Origin: Candidatus Omnitrophota bacterium
GTDB lineage: Bacteria; Omnitrophota; Omnitrophia; Omnitrophales; Aquincolibacteriaceae
Reading direction: 5' to 3'
DNA length: 5,597 bases
Assembly: GCA_023247135.1 (NCBI GenBank)
Contig: JAHFHB010000140.1
Span: forward strand, 1-5,597
The stretch's first letter is position 1. Each line of letters starts with the position of its first letter. The notes beneath the pieces are model-generated. The model was not told the DNA's origin. It saw only the letters and a program-made list of their open reading frames with translations, and ran no database searches. Position numbers and translations under genes: made by a program. Below are positions 5,441 through 5,597 of the stretch, piece after piece.

Positions 5441-5466
5441 TAGAGCCAAGTGATAGAGCCAAGTGA
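5441..5466. repeat. Two tandem 13-bp copies of TAGAGCCAAGTGA
   Basis: 5441-5453 and 5454-5466 are identical and adjacent, in non-coding sequence after the tRNA terminator. Only two copies are present, so slippage is a sufficient explanation. Nothing regulatory is recognised. Confidence 0.85.
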
Positions 5467-5474
5467 CAGACACG

Positions 5475-5489
5475 AAAAAGGGGACAGTC
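5475..5489. repeat. AAAAAGGGGACAGTC motif, possible REP/RAYT-type remnant
   Basis: The 15-base motif resembles the AAAGGGGACAGTC ends that I recall from dispersed REP-like elements and from sequences flanking REP-associated tyrosine transposases. No partner inverted copy and no transposase are present here, so at most it is a fragment. Recognition is from memory only. Confidence 0.35.
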
Positions 5490-5562
5490 AAAGCATTGGA
5501 ACGGACAGGTACACCCCGCACATTTGGGTCTGTTGCAGAACAATCTGTTTTTCTGTTCGTAG

Positions 5563-5583
5563 GGGCCGGTTCTAAACCGGCCC
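5563..5583. repeat. Perfect 9-bp palindromic hairpin (GGGCCGGTT-CTA-AACCGGCCC)
   Basis: Arms 5563-5571 and 5575-5583 are exact reverse complements around a three-base loop, preceded by GTAG. No T tract follows on either side, so it is not an intrinsic terminator. The form GTAGGGGC..., a palindrome with a short loop, resembles dispersed intergenic REP-like repeats (recollection). The sequence from 5490 to the window end holds no gene that I can see. Confidence 0.7.
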
Positions 5584-5597
5584 ATGGAATCACGCTT

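Overview
The window is a piece of a bacterial chromosome, all genes on the + strand. It looks like a moderately GC-rich, Gram-negative-type bacterium: it has SixA-like phosphatase, long-chain polyprenyl synthase and FtsB genes, tight gene packing, 4-base ATGA start/stop overlaps and sigma70-like promoters. I cannot name the phylum. The mix of housekeeping genes with REP-like intergenic palindromes would suit an uncultivated lineage (for example Omnitrophota or another PVC-related group), but that is a guess.

Layout: 2-298 is the C-terminal end of a SixA-type histidine phosphatase. A promoter at 309-336 starts a compact operon: a FmdB-type zinc ribbon protein (359-637), a trans-polyprenyl diphosphate synthase (634-1632), rsmI (1645-2328) and purN (2325-2900). 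A perfect 23-bp inverted repeat (2910-2966) separates this from a second unit with its own near-consensus promoter (2988-3016): eno (3102-4424) and an ftsB/divIC-like gene (4421-4831). These genes cover quinone or lipid-carrier side chains, 16S rRNA methylation, purine synthesis, glycolysis and cell division. They are ordinary core functions.

The unusual part is the right-hand 760 bases, which contain no protein gene. A promoter at 4836-4864 directly follows the ftsB stop. It reads through two exact 60-bp tandem repeats whose third, partial copy is the 5' end of a tRNA gene. The tRNA (exons 5077-5110 and 5342-5384) is initiator tRNA-Met(CAU). It is interrupted between U33 and C34 by a 231-nt group I intron whose complete P1-P9 fold can be traced in the sequence and which resembles the IC3 introns of bacterial tRNA genes. 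A strong intrinsic terminator follows at 5388-5421. The remaining sequence to 5597 holds short tandem and palindromic repeats of the kind scattered between genes as REP-like elements.

The tRNA region deserves most attention: translation initiation here appears to depend on a self-splicing RNA, and the tRNA 5' end has been copied twice into its own leader.
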